Source: Ditylenchus dipsaci
Taxonomy: Eukaryota; Nematoda; Chromadorea; Rhabditida; Anguinidae
Length of the DNA stretch: 64,000 bases
NCBI GenBank assembly: GCA_004194705.1
Contig: SADC01000167.1
Span: 22,336-86,335, forward strand
Direction of reading: 5' to 3'
Shown: one piece after another, positions 11,231-21,612 of the stretch
Numbering within the stretch: the stretch's first letter is position 1
Layout of the letters: each line of letters begins with the position of its first letter
Position numbers and translations under genes: made by a program
The notes under the pieces: model-generated
Told to the model about the DNA's origin: nothing
Databases searched by the model: none
Seen by the model: the letters and a program-made list of their open reading frames with translations, nothing else

Positions 11231-12057
11231 GCGCGAGTACGTACAAAAGCGAAAAATCAATTTGAAAAAGACTTTTACAAACTTATGAACAATGCAGTAT
11301 TCGGTAAACAATGGAAAATATGAGAAACAGAGTGGATATACATCTTGTAACAACTGTTGATAGAGTACTAAAATTAGTAAAACAACCTACTTTCAAGAAT
11401 GGATTCTTGATAAATGATGACCTTATGAGTATACAAATGGAAAAACTAAACTTGTATTCGATAAACCTATATATGTTGGATTAAGTACATTAGATTTAAG
11501 TAAGTATCATATGTATGAGTTTCATTATGATGTCATGCAGAAAAAATATGCTAATGATTTAAGATTGTGTTATAAGAATACTGATAGCTTTATATTCGAA
11601 ATCAAAACGGATGATATATATGAAGATTTGAACGAATTGAATGATTTAATGGATTACAGCGATTATCCAAAAGATCATCCATTGTATAGTACTGAAAACA
11701 AGAAAGTTATAGGTAAGTTTAAAGATGAATTAAATTGTGAATTGATGACAGAATTTGTAGGTTTAAGACCCAAACAATATGCCTACAGAAAAGATGACAA
11801 TATTGAATCAATAAATGTAAAGGTATAAAGAAAAATGTTGCGGAAACATTGAGAGTTGAAGATTATAAAAAGTGTCTACTTGAAAATATAGTAGTAAAAA
11901 AGAACAGTATCTCATCAGAAGTAAAAAGCATCAAATTTGTACAATTGAGCAGAATAAAATAGCTTTGAATATTGATGATAGAAGTGACTTAAAGCGGTAT
12001 ATTTTAGATAATAAATACGATACTCTTGCTCACGGACATTATAAAATTGGGATATAA
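11231..12057 (+). pseudogene. polB: Polinton-type protein-primed DNA polymerase B, C-terminal part, copy 1
   Basis: From the junction the frame reads REYVQK, and broken frames then give KLMNNAVFG, MENMRNRVDIHLVTT, DLMSIQMEKL and MYEFHYDVMQKKYAN. These are the palm and thumb motifs of Polinton/Maverick polymerases. The catalytic YxDTDS box reads CYKNTDSFIFE at 11,568, with AAT (Asn) at 11,577-11,579 where the family has Asp. Copy 2 keeps GAT here. The protein ends IALNIDDRSDL...HYKIGI at TAA 12,057. At least three frameshifts occur, at about 11,312, 11,430 and 11,825. The N-terminal exonuclease and TPR domains are absent. It lies head to tail behind the truncated gypsy pol and in front of the SAP-like gene. 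Confidence 0.9.
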
Positions 12058-12087
12058 TTATATGAAAAATTTTACCCAATAAATACA

Positions 12088-12375
12088 ATGTCTGAATTAC
12101 AAAAATTATCTCGTGATGAACTTCGTGCAAAAGTTGCTAAATTAAAAATCATGAAAACTATACCTTTGAAAAAATATAACAAAAAAGAACTTATAAATAT
12201 ATTACACATTTATGAAATATTTCCTTACGATGATTCATTGTTTTATGATGAAGTAACAATGAATTTTAAAGTGAAATACTCAGTATTGAAAAATATTAAC
12301 AACAAAACTAAGAGACCTGAAACCTTTATTCATGAAAACATTATGATTACATTAATACATGATCATATATTATGA
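12088..12375 (+). CDS. small SAP-like protein downstream of polB, copy 1
   Basis: A 95-codon gene starts 31 bases after the polymerase stop. The N-terminus (MSELQKLSRDELRAKVAKLK, then KKYNKKELINIL) has the helix-turn-helix spacing of SAP or Rho-N type DNA-binding domains, of which I recognise only the pattern. The middle (YEIFPYDDSLFYDEVTMNF) is unfamiliar. Homologues follow polB tails at 16,414 and 63,590, so the gene belongs to the Polinton module. The 56-bp satellite starts at its 3' end, and the last 10 or so codons read into the satellite-like TGATCATATATTATGATCAT stretch, so the native C-terminus may differ. Confidence 0.65.
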   Translation: MSELQKLSRDELRAKVAKLKIMKTIPLKKYNKKELINILHIYEIFPYDDSLFYDEVTMNFKVKYSVLKNINNKTKRPETFIHENIMITLIHDHIL

Positions 12376-13387
12376 TCATTATTATGATGACATTAATGTC
12401 ATGATCATCAAACACTCACTTCAATACAACAAACAGTTGAGTTTAGTTTAGGTGTCATGATCATCAAACACTCACTTCAATACAACAAACAGTTGAGTTT
12501 AGTTAGGTGTCATGATCATCAAACACTCACTTCAATACAACAACCAGTTGAGTTTAGTTTAGGTGTCATGATCATCAAACACTCACTTCAATACAACAAA
12601 CAGTTGAGTTTAGTTTAGGTGTCATGATCATCAAACACTCACTTCAATACAACAACCAGTTGAGTTTAGTTTAGGTGTCATGATCATCAAACACTCACTT
12701 CAATACAACAAAGTTGAGTTTAGTTTAGGTGTCATGATCATCAAACACTCACTTCAATACAACAAACAGTTGAGTTTAATTTAGGTGTCATGATCATCAA
12801 ACACTCACTTCAATACAACAAACAGTTGAGTTTAGTTTAGGTGTCATGATCATCAAACACTCACTTCAATACAACAAACAGTTGAGTTTAGTTTAGGTGT
12901 CATGATCATCAAACACTCACTTCAATACAACAAACAGTTGAGTTTAATTTAGGTGTCATGATCATCAAACACTCACTTCAATACAACAAACAGTTGAGTT
13001 TAGTTTAGGTGTCATGATCATCAAACACTCACTTCAATACAACAAACAGTTGAGTTTAGTTTAGGTGTCATGATCATCAAACACTCACTTCAATACAACA
13101 AACAGTTGAGTTTAGTTTAGGTGTCATGATCATCAAACACTCACTTCAATACAACAAACAGTTGAGTTTAATTTAGGTGTCATGATCATCAAACACTCAC
13201 TTCAATACAACAAACAGTTGAGTTTAGTTTAGGTGTCATGATCATCAAACACTCACTTCAATACAACAAACAGTTGAGTTTAGTTTAGGTGTCATGATCA
13301 TCAAACACTCACTTCAATACAACAAACAGTTGAGTTTAGTTTAGTTGTCATGATCATCAAACACTCACTTCAATACAACAAGCAGTT
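12376..13387. repeat. 56-bp satellite array 1, about 18 copies
   Basis: The unit is 56 bp: GTCATGATCATCAAACACTC followed by ACTTCAATACAACAAACAGT and TGAGTTTAGTTTAGGT. It includes the palindrome TGATCA. Copies are nearly identical. A variant with TTTAATTTAGG recurs every third or fourth unit (about 12,778, 12,946 and 13,170). The array starts with the palindromic TGATCATATATTATGATCAT and ends in mid-unit at 13,387 against the second gypsy copy. Confidence 0.97.
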
Positions 13388-15581
13388 GAACAGCTTTTTC
13401 GATCTTATTGGCCGACCGTGGCTTATTTTCTAGGTTTAGTTAACCGCATGACGGAAGTGTGTTTCAGAATACTGTAGTCGCTCAAATTTCTCCTGAATCA
13501 ATGGTCACTTCTCCTAAGGTGTTCGACAAGGATCACCTTTAAAATCTTTCTCGACTCTTTTTGACGATAAAACTCTTGGATTGTGCACTAAAACTAAGGC
13601 GCATTTATATGTCAAACCTGGAGAAAGGCCAAGATTCATTCCTAAACGACCTGTACCCTTTGGCGTTGAAGAAACCGTTTCTGAAGAAATAGATCGTTTA
13701 CTTCGTCTAAATGTAATTTGTCCAGTTGATTACAGTGAGTGGGCAGCACCTATTGTGGCTGTCAAGAAAAAGAATGGTCAAATTAGAGTCTGTGCTGATT
13801 TTCGACTGGTTTAAACAATGCGATTGAGTTAAATAAATATCCTTTGCCGTTGCCAGATGAAATCTTTAGCAGACTTCATGGATCGAAATATTTCTCTTGT
13901 CTAGATTTGTCCGATGCTTATTTCCAAATCGAGTTAGACAATACCTCTAAAAACTATGTGAATAAACACTCACCGTGGTTTGTTCCAATATCAACGGCTT
14001 CCATTTGGAGTAAAATCAGCTCCATCTATCTTTCAAAAGGTCATGGATGAAATGTTGGTCAATTCAAGTGTGCTTTTGCTTATCTAGACGATGTCATCAT
14101 TGTCAGCACCTCGAAGATCAGCATCTCAAAGACATCTATGCCGTTCTCAATAAACTTCAATCGTTTGGTTTCAGACTGAAATTGGAAAGTGCAAATTTTT
14201 CATGGAACAAATAGATATTTAGGTAAATCATAGATACTAAGGGTATAGACCTAATCCTAAGCGCACTTTGGCCGTTCGCAACATGCCCGTTCCGCAGACT
14301 GTTTCTCAGCTACGATCTTTTTTGGGTGCTATCAATTTTTATGGTAGATACATCAAGGGAATGAGGCTGTTGCGCGCGCCATTGGATAAACTACTACAGA
14401 AAGATGTCACCTACTTTTGGTCTAAAGAGTGTCAAGAGTCCTTTGACAAAGCCAAAGACATCATTTGTTCTGATCTCTTGTTAGTCCATTATGACCCTAG
14501 ACTACCTATCATTGTTGCGGCAGATGCCTCTAAAGATGGCATGGGAGCTACTATAGGTCATAAGTTTTCCTGATGGATCCATCAAGATTGTGGAACACGC
14601 TTCCAAGGCTTTCAATCCTGCGCAGCAAAACTATAGTCAAATGAGAAAGAGGGTTTAGCATTAATGTTCGCCGTAAAGAAATTCCACAAATACATTTTTG
14701 GTCAAAAATTTACTCTACATACAGACTATAAACCACTACTATCTATTTTTGGTTCTAAAAGGGAATTCCGGTGTATGCTGCTAGCCGACTACAGAGATGG
14801 GCATAGTTCTAAGTGTTTACAACTTCAATATCATCCATACTCGTACCAATGATTTTGGTCAAGTTGACTCGCTCTCCCGACTAATTGCAGACTATCCTAG
14901 GAAGATGAAGAGCAAGTCATCGCTATGTTGAACCTAGTCGACCTTGGAGTCGAAAACATGCTCATAAATTCGATTGAAATGATCCTGTTACTAGTGAAGA
15001 AATCGCCAATGCCATTTGTACTGACGAAGTACTTTCTAAAATCACACATTACATGCGTGAAGGCTGGCCAGCAAATATTTCTCAGGGACCAATCGTTTCC
15101 TATTTCACTAAACGTCATGCTCTCTACATCACCAAAGACTGTTTGATGTATGAAAATAGAGTTGTGATTTCTACTTCTTTGCGTCCTAGAATTTTGAAAC
15201 CACATTGGGTCACCGGGAATAAGTAGATGAAACTTTTGGCTAAAGGTTATGTATTTTGGCCCGGTCTAGACTCCGAATAGAAACCGTAGTCCGTTTCATG
15301 TACCAGTTGTGCATCTCAGGCTAAGAATCCACTTAAGCATACTTTGAAAGCATGGCCTAGTACTGAAGGTCCATGGCAGAGGATCCACGTCGACTATGCT
15401 GGTCCGTTTTTGGGTAAAATGTTCCTCTGCATTGTAGATTCGTTCTCTAATGGCCTGAAGTTTTCATCGCTCCTAATGCTAATACTGCTGGCTTAATACG
15501 GTTCTAGAGTCGTGTGTTTGCACGTTATGGATATCCCCACAGTCTGGTCTCCGACAACGGTTCACAGTTTACATCGCACGA
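13388..15581 (+). pseudogene. pol: Ty3/gypsy pol, copy 2 (partial, many one-base losses)
   Basis: This copy begins in mid protease-RT linker and aligns to 9,019-11,230 at an offset of 4,369, shrinking to 4,351 by its end: a net loss of 18 bases. The same RT, RNase H and integrase motifs are present in pieces (PVPFGVEETVSEEIDRLLRL, LDLSDAYFQIELDNTSK, HTDYKPLLSIF, MAVRNMPVPQTVSQLRSF). Differences from copy 1 are overwhelmingly single-base deletions, many in homopolymers or dinucleotides. It has no gag or LTR of its own. As written it is not translatable. Confidence 0.93.
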
Positions 15582-16391
15582 GCGCGAGTACGTACAAAAG
15601 CGAAAAATCAATTTGAAAAGACTTTTACTTATGAACAAATGCAGTATTCGGTAAAAACATGGAAATATGAGAAACGAGTGGATATACATCTGTAACAACT
15701 GTTGATAGAGTACTAAAATTAGTAAAACACCTACTTTCAAGAATGGATTTCTTGATAAATGATGCTTATGAGTATACAAATGGAAAACTAAACTTGTATT
15801 CGATAAACCTTATATATGTTGGATTAAGTACATTAGATTTTAAGTAAGTATCATATGTATGAGTTTCATTATGATGTCATGCAGAAAAATATGCTAATGA
15901 TTTAAGATTGTGTTATAAGGATACTGATAGCTTTATATTCGAATCAAAACGGATGATATATATGAAGATTTTGAACGAATTGAATGATTAATGGATTACA
16001 GCGATTATCAAAAGATCATCCATGTGTTAGTACTGAAAACAAGAAGTTATAGGTAAGTTTAAAGATGAATTAAATTGTGAATAGATGACAGATTTGTAGG
16101 TTTAAGACCCAAACAACTTGCCTACAGAAAAGATGACAATATTGAATCAATAAAATGTAAAGGTAAAAGAAAATGTTGCGGAACATTGAGAGTTGAAGAT
16201 TATAAAAAGTGTCTACTTGAAAATATAGTAGTAAGAAAAGACAGTATCTCATCAGAAGTAAAAGCAAATTTGTACAATTGAGCAGAATAAAATAGCTTTG
16301 AATATTGATGATAGAAGTGACTTAAAGCGGTATATTTTGAATAAATACGATACTCTTGCTCACGGACATTATGAATTGGGATATAATTATA
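15582..16391 (+). pseudogene. polB: Polinton-type DNA polymerase B C-terminal part, copy 2
   Basis: It is joined to gypsy integrase at the same base as copy 1 (GCACGAG/CGCGAGTAC), so the fusion predates the duplication. The catalytic box keeps Asp (CYKDTDSF, GAT at 15,920-15,922), unlike copy 1. The copy carries many more small deletions than the gypsy part: the offset falls from 4,351 to 4,326 in about 850 bases. It ends just before the SAP-like copy at 16,414. Confidence 0.88.
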
Positions 16392-16413
16392 TGAAAAATT
16401 TTACATAAATACA

Positions 16414-16670
16414 ATGTCTGAATTACAAAAATTATCTCGTGATGACTCGTGCAAAGTTGCTAAATTTAAAATCATGAAAACTATACTTTGAAAAATATAA
16501 CAAAAAGAACTTATAAATATATTACACATTTATGAATATTTCTTACGATGATTCATTTGTTTATGATGAAGTAAAATGAATTTTAAAGTGAAATACTCAG
16601 TATTGAAAATATTAACAAACAAACTAAGAGACCTGAACCTTTATTCATGAAAGTGGTATGATTACATTAA
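16414..16670 (+). pseudogene. SAP-like gene, copy 2, frameshifted
   Basis: MSELQKLSRD is intact at the start, then one-base losses (for example GATGACTCGTG where copy 1 has GATGAACTTCGTG) destroy the frame. The segment ends at 'cctttattcatgaaa' as in the other two copies, and the satellite follows at once. Confidence 0.8.
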
Positions 16671-16675
16671 TGACA

Positions 16676-19095
16676 TGATCATATATTTATGATCATTATT
16701 ATGATGACATTAATGTCATGATCATCAAACACTCACTTCATACAACAAACAGTTGAGTTTTAGTTTAGGTGCAATGATCATCAAACACTCACTTCAATAC
16801 ACAAACAGTTGAGTTTAGTTTAGGTGTCATGATCATCAACACTCACTTCAATACCACAACCGTTGAGTTTGTTTAAGGTGTCATGATCATCAAACACTCA
16901 CTTCAATACAACAAACAGTTGAGTTTAGTTTAGGTGTCATGATCATCAAACACTCACTTCAATACAACCCAGTTGAGTTTAGTTTAGGTGTCATGATCAT
17001 CACACTCACTTCAATAAACAAGCAGTTGAGTTTAGTTTAGGTGTCATGAACATCAAACACTCACTTCAATACAACAAACAGTTGAGTTTAGTTTAGTGTC
17101 ATGATCATCAAACACTCACTTCAATACAACAACCAGTTGAGTTTAGTTTAGGTGTCATGAATCATCAAACACTCACTTCAAACACAAACAGTTGAGTTTA
17201 GTTTAGGTGTCTATAACATCAAACACTCACTTCAATACAACAAACAGTTGAGTTTAGTTTAGGTGTCATGACATCAAACACTCACTTCAATAAAACAAGC
17301 AGTTGAGTTTAGTTTAGGTGTCATGAACATCAAACACTCACTTCAATACACAAACAGTTGAGTTTAGTTTAGGTGTCATGATCATCAAACACTCACTTCA
17401 ATAAACAAGCAGTTGAGTTTAGTTTAGGTGTCATGAACATCAAACACTCACTTCAATACACAAACAGTTGAGTTTAGTTTAGGTGTCATGATCATCAAAC
17501 ATCACTTCAATAAACAAGCAGTTGAGTTTAGTTTAGGTGTCATGAACATCAAACACTCACTTCATACAAAACCAGTTGAGTTTTTTTTAGGTGTCATGAT
17601 CATCAAACACTCACTTCATTACAACAAGCAGTTGAGTTTAGTTTAGGTGTCATGAACATCAAACACTCACTTCAATACAACAAACAGTTGAGTTTAGTTT
17701 AGGTGTCATGATATCAAACACTCACTTCAATAAAACAAGCAGTTGAGTTTAGTTTAGGTGTCATGCATCAAACACTTTCAATACAACAACAGTTGAGTTT
17801 AGTTTAGGTTCATGAACATCAAACACTCACTTCAATACAACAACCAGTTGAGTTTAGTTTTGGTGTCATGATCATCAAACACTCACTTCAATACAACAAG
17901 CAGTTGAGTTTAGTTTAGGTGTCATGAACATCAACACTCACTTCAATACAACAAACAGTTGAGTTTAGTTTAGGTGTCATGAACACAACACTCACTTCAA
18001 TAAAACAAGCAGTTGAGTTTAGTTTAGGTGTCATGAACATCAAACACTCACTTCAATACACAAACAGTTGAGTTAGTTAGGTGTCATGACATCAAACACT
18101 CACTTCAATAAAACAAGCAGTTGAGTTTTAGTTTGTGTCATGAACATCAAACACTCACTTCATACAACAACAGTTGAGTTTGTTTAGGTGTCATGATCAT
18201 CAACACTCACTTCAATACAACAAGCAGTTGAGTTTAGTTTAGGTGTCATGAACATCAAACACTCACTTCAATACAACAAACAGTTGAGTTTAGTTTAGGT
18301 GTCATGATCATCAAAACACTCACTTCAATACAACAACCAGTTGAGTTTAGTTTAGGTGTCATGATCATCAAACACTCACTTCAATACAAACAGTTGAGTT
18401 TGTTTAGGTGTCATGATCATCAACACTCACTTCAATACAACAAAACAGTTGAGTTTAGTTTAAGTGTCATTGATTCAAACACTCACTTCAATACAACAAA
18501 ACATGAGTTTAGTTTAGGTGTCATGATCATCAAACACTCACTTTCTATACAACAAACAGTTGAGTTTAGTTTAGGTGTCATGATCATCAAACACTCACTT
18601 CAATACAAAAACAGTGAGTTTTTAGTTTAGGTGTCATGATCATCAAACACTCACTTCAATACAACAAACAGTTGAGTTTAGTTTAGGTGTCATGATCATC
18701 AACACTCACTTCAATACAACAAGCAGTTGAGTTTAGTTTTAGTGTCATGAACATCAAACACTCACTTCAATACAACAACAGTTGAGTTTAGTTTAGGTGT
18801 CATGATCATCAAACAATTACTTCAATACAACAAACAGTTGAGTTTAGTTTAGGTGTCATGATCATCAAACACTCACTTCAATCAACAAACAGTTGAGTTT
18901 ATTTTAGGTGTCATGATCATCAACACTCACTTCAATACAACAAGCAGTTGAGTTAGTTTAGGTGTCATGATCGTCAAACACTCACTTCAATACAACAACA
19001 GTTGAGTTTAGTTTAGGTGTCATGTCATCAAACACTCACTTCAATACAACAAGCAGTTGAGTTTAGTTTTAGGTGTCATGATCATCAAACACTAA
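16676..19095. repeat. 56-bp satellite array 2, about 42 copies
   Basis: It has the same unit as array 1 but is more than twice as long and has many single-base losses. Through much of 16,990-18,260 a dimer (112 bp) is visible: one unit carries CAAGCAGTTG followed by CATGAACATC, the next CAAACAGTTG followed by CATGATCATC. That pattern is absent from array 1. The array decays at 19,095 into unrelated DNA. Confidence 0.96.
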
Positions 19096-19909
19096 TCTTA
19101 TCATCAAACACAAAACTTCACGAGTTTTTCATAGAGCCAGGACCTGAACAAAAAATCGAAAATACCGTCTTTTTCTCATGAACAATTTAGTCAAATTCAT
19201 TAACAATCGAAGCAATATCTTTTCATATTGAAATCGATATACAAAAATTATTTTTTTTCTATTTCGAGAATGTTGAACAAACAAAGCTTCGGAAAATTGC
19301 TGTAATATCCACAGCGATATTAAAATACTCAAGATTTCTTAAAATTCTGCTACTGCTATGGTGATATACAGCAATTGTCCGAAGCTCTATTTTAGCAAAG
19401 TTCAAATTTTTCTAACGTGAATTTGTTAAGGAGCATGAATATAGTCAAGAAACTGTTTTCAGCTTTTTTATCCAAAAACAAAAAAGGTATGAATAAATTC
19501 AGTGTGAACATCTTTTATGATATATCGAAGAAAGTATATTATGATACCTTTAAAATAAGGTATAATTCTAGACCTTATTTGTTAAGGTCTGATATTTGAT
19601 CTAATTAGGCTGGTCAACCAAGACCACCTTTTCTGCATTTTTACTGGTATTTAGATAATGTAATTCCCCCCCCCCACCAATTAGAGCCTTATTAAGGGAT
19701 ATATTTACACATGACCCTTAATAACTAGGGACCTAAATTCTATGCACTGAAAAATGCGAAATATGCGCATAAAATATGCGCTAAAAATGCTTAAATATGC
19801 GCTAAAAACGTAAAATATGCAGTATATTTTCAGACTAAACCTTTTAATCTACCGCATAACATTTGTAAAGAATCACTATATGTCATAAATTGCTGTAAAA
19901 CATGTTGTG
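19096..19909. other. no gene recognised
   Basis: AT-rich DNA containing a C-run (about 19,667), an inverted 'ATACAGCAATTGTCCGAAGC / GCTTCGGAAAATTGCTGTAA' pair (19,290-19,388) and several 'AAATATGCG' phrases (19,757-19,822). Nothing coding is convincing. Confidence 0.4.
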
Positions 19910-21380
19910 TTGTGGGCTGGGCTCAGAAAATTTATCATTGCTTGGATATTTCGGTGAGCCTTCTTTAACTGTTATTAGGCTGATTTCTTGTTGTTTCTTA
20001 CCCGATATTTGACTTCTGGTGCTGATTTTCTTACTTTTCATGATGGTTTTTCAGGCGAATCCACAGACTGTAGTGAGAAGAGCACAAGAAGAATGTCATT
20101 GATGTCCACAATCGAAAAATCGCGCATCGGTTGGCTCATCCTTTATTTTTTAGCTTTTAGACGTTGATTTTAGAAGCTTTTATATGTGAGTTTAGGTTCG
20201 GTGGTCAGGTAAATTTAGCTTTTGACACAATTCTCACTGCATACAGCTTGGCAAAGTCTTCCATGCACTTAACGCTAAGTCACAATTTTTCGTCTATGTG
20301 TCACCTATTGACTTCGTCTGGCTGTGTGCGGTTGAAAGATCCCTCTCTATGTGCCTTCGTTCTCCATACCCATGACAGTATGGCTAGGCCTATGTAACAT
20401 AACTGTCGGAGCTCGTTAACTTCTATACAAGAGGCTGCCTAGCGGAGTTATCTATTCTGATATTTACTTCACTCATTTTCAGGTATTTTTAGCGAATCAA
20501 CAGGCAGATATCCAACCAAAAGTCAATCAGCGGTGAACTGAGACGATCGGAATACTTGTACTTTCTAAATCACTCATGCAGATCACTCTCGCCGCTCAGC
20601 TAACTCGCCACTCAAGCACAAACATCGCACCTAAACCACAGAACTTTAGAGAATTAACGTACTCATCAACTTTGCAGGCTGCACTTCATGACTTTTCATT
20701 GACAGTCGTTGATTATTGTTGATACAAGTATCCAAGTATCGTCTCAGTTCACCGCTGATTGACTTTTGGTTGGATCGCTGCCTGTTGATTCGCTAAAAAG
20801 ACCTGAAAATGAGTGAAGTAAATATCAGAATAGATAACTCCCGCTAGGCAGCCTCTTGTGTAGAAGTTAACGAGCTCCGACAGTTATGTTACATAGGCCT
20901 AGCCATACTGTCATGGGTATGGAGAACGAAGGCACATAGAGAGGGATCTTTCAACCGCACACAGCCAGACGAAGTCAATAGGTGACACATAGACGACAAA
21001 TTGTGACTTAGCGTTAAGTGCATGGAAGACTTTGCCAAGCTGTATGCAGTGAGAATTGTGTCAAAAAGCTAAATTTACCTGACCACCGAACCTAAACCCA
21101 CATATAAAAGCTTCTAAAATCAACGTCTAAAAGCTAAAAAATAAAGGATGAGCCAACCGATGCACGATTTTTCGATTTTTGGACATCAATGACATTCTTC
21201 TTGTGCTTTTCTCACTACAGTCTGTGGATTCGCCTGAACAACCATCATGAAAAGTAAGAAAATCAATCACCAGAAGTCAAATATCGGGTAAGAAACAACA
21301 AGAAATTCAGCCTAATAACAGTTAAAGAAGGCTCACCGAAACATCCAAGCAATTATAAATTTTCTGAGCCCAGCCCACAA
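19910..21380. mobile_element. 1.47-kb fold-back palindromic element
   Basis: Two arms of about 640 bp run in opposite directions, starting TTGTGGGCTGGGCTCAGAAA at 19,910 and ending with its inverse at 21,380. Only about 160 bp lies between them (20,560-20,720). The arms match almost base for base, for instance CGATATTTGACTTCTGG-type sequence at 20,002 and its inverse at 21,270. No transposase is encoded. No target-site duplication was found: the bases outside the arms differ. Confidence 0.92.
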
Positions 21381-21454
21381 CAAGATGCTCAAACACATGA
21401 AAACCACAAAAGAATGAGAAAAGTTGAGTGGGGGACAGGGAATTAGCCTTATAC

Positions 21455-21612
21455 CCGTTGAAGAAAATTTGCGGGCATTTTTTCGAAAATTTGCGGGCAG
21501 AAAAAAATAATTTGCGGGCAGAAAAAAGTATTTAGCGGGCAAAAAGAGTAATTAGCGGCATTTTAAATTTGCGGGCAGAAAAAAAGATTTAGCGGGCAGA
21601 AAGAAGTACCGT
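21455..21612. repeat. cluster of GCGGGCAGAAAAAA iterons
   Basis: Seven or more copies of GCGGGCA(GAAAAAA) alternate with AATTTA or ATTAGC spacers. The same motif forms both ends of the element at 44,218-44,698, so this is probably a solitary or damaged end of that family. Confidence 0.75.

Noticed and set aside
12376..13387. CRISPR-like array or coding repeat in the 56-bp units
   Set aside because: No unique spacers, every unit is the same, and frames through it are trivial repeats, including the 108-codon frame at 18,304.
20164..20397. 77-codon frame as a gene
   Set aside because: It lies inside one arm of the large palindrome with no domain; the inverse arm shows it is repeat DNA.
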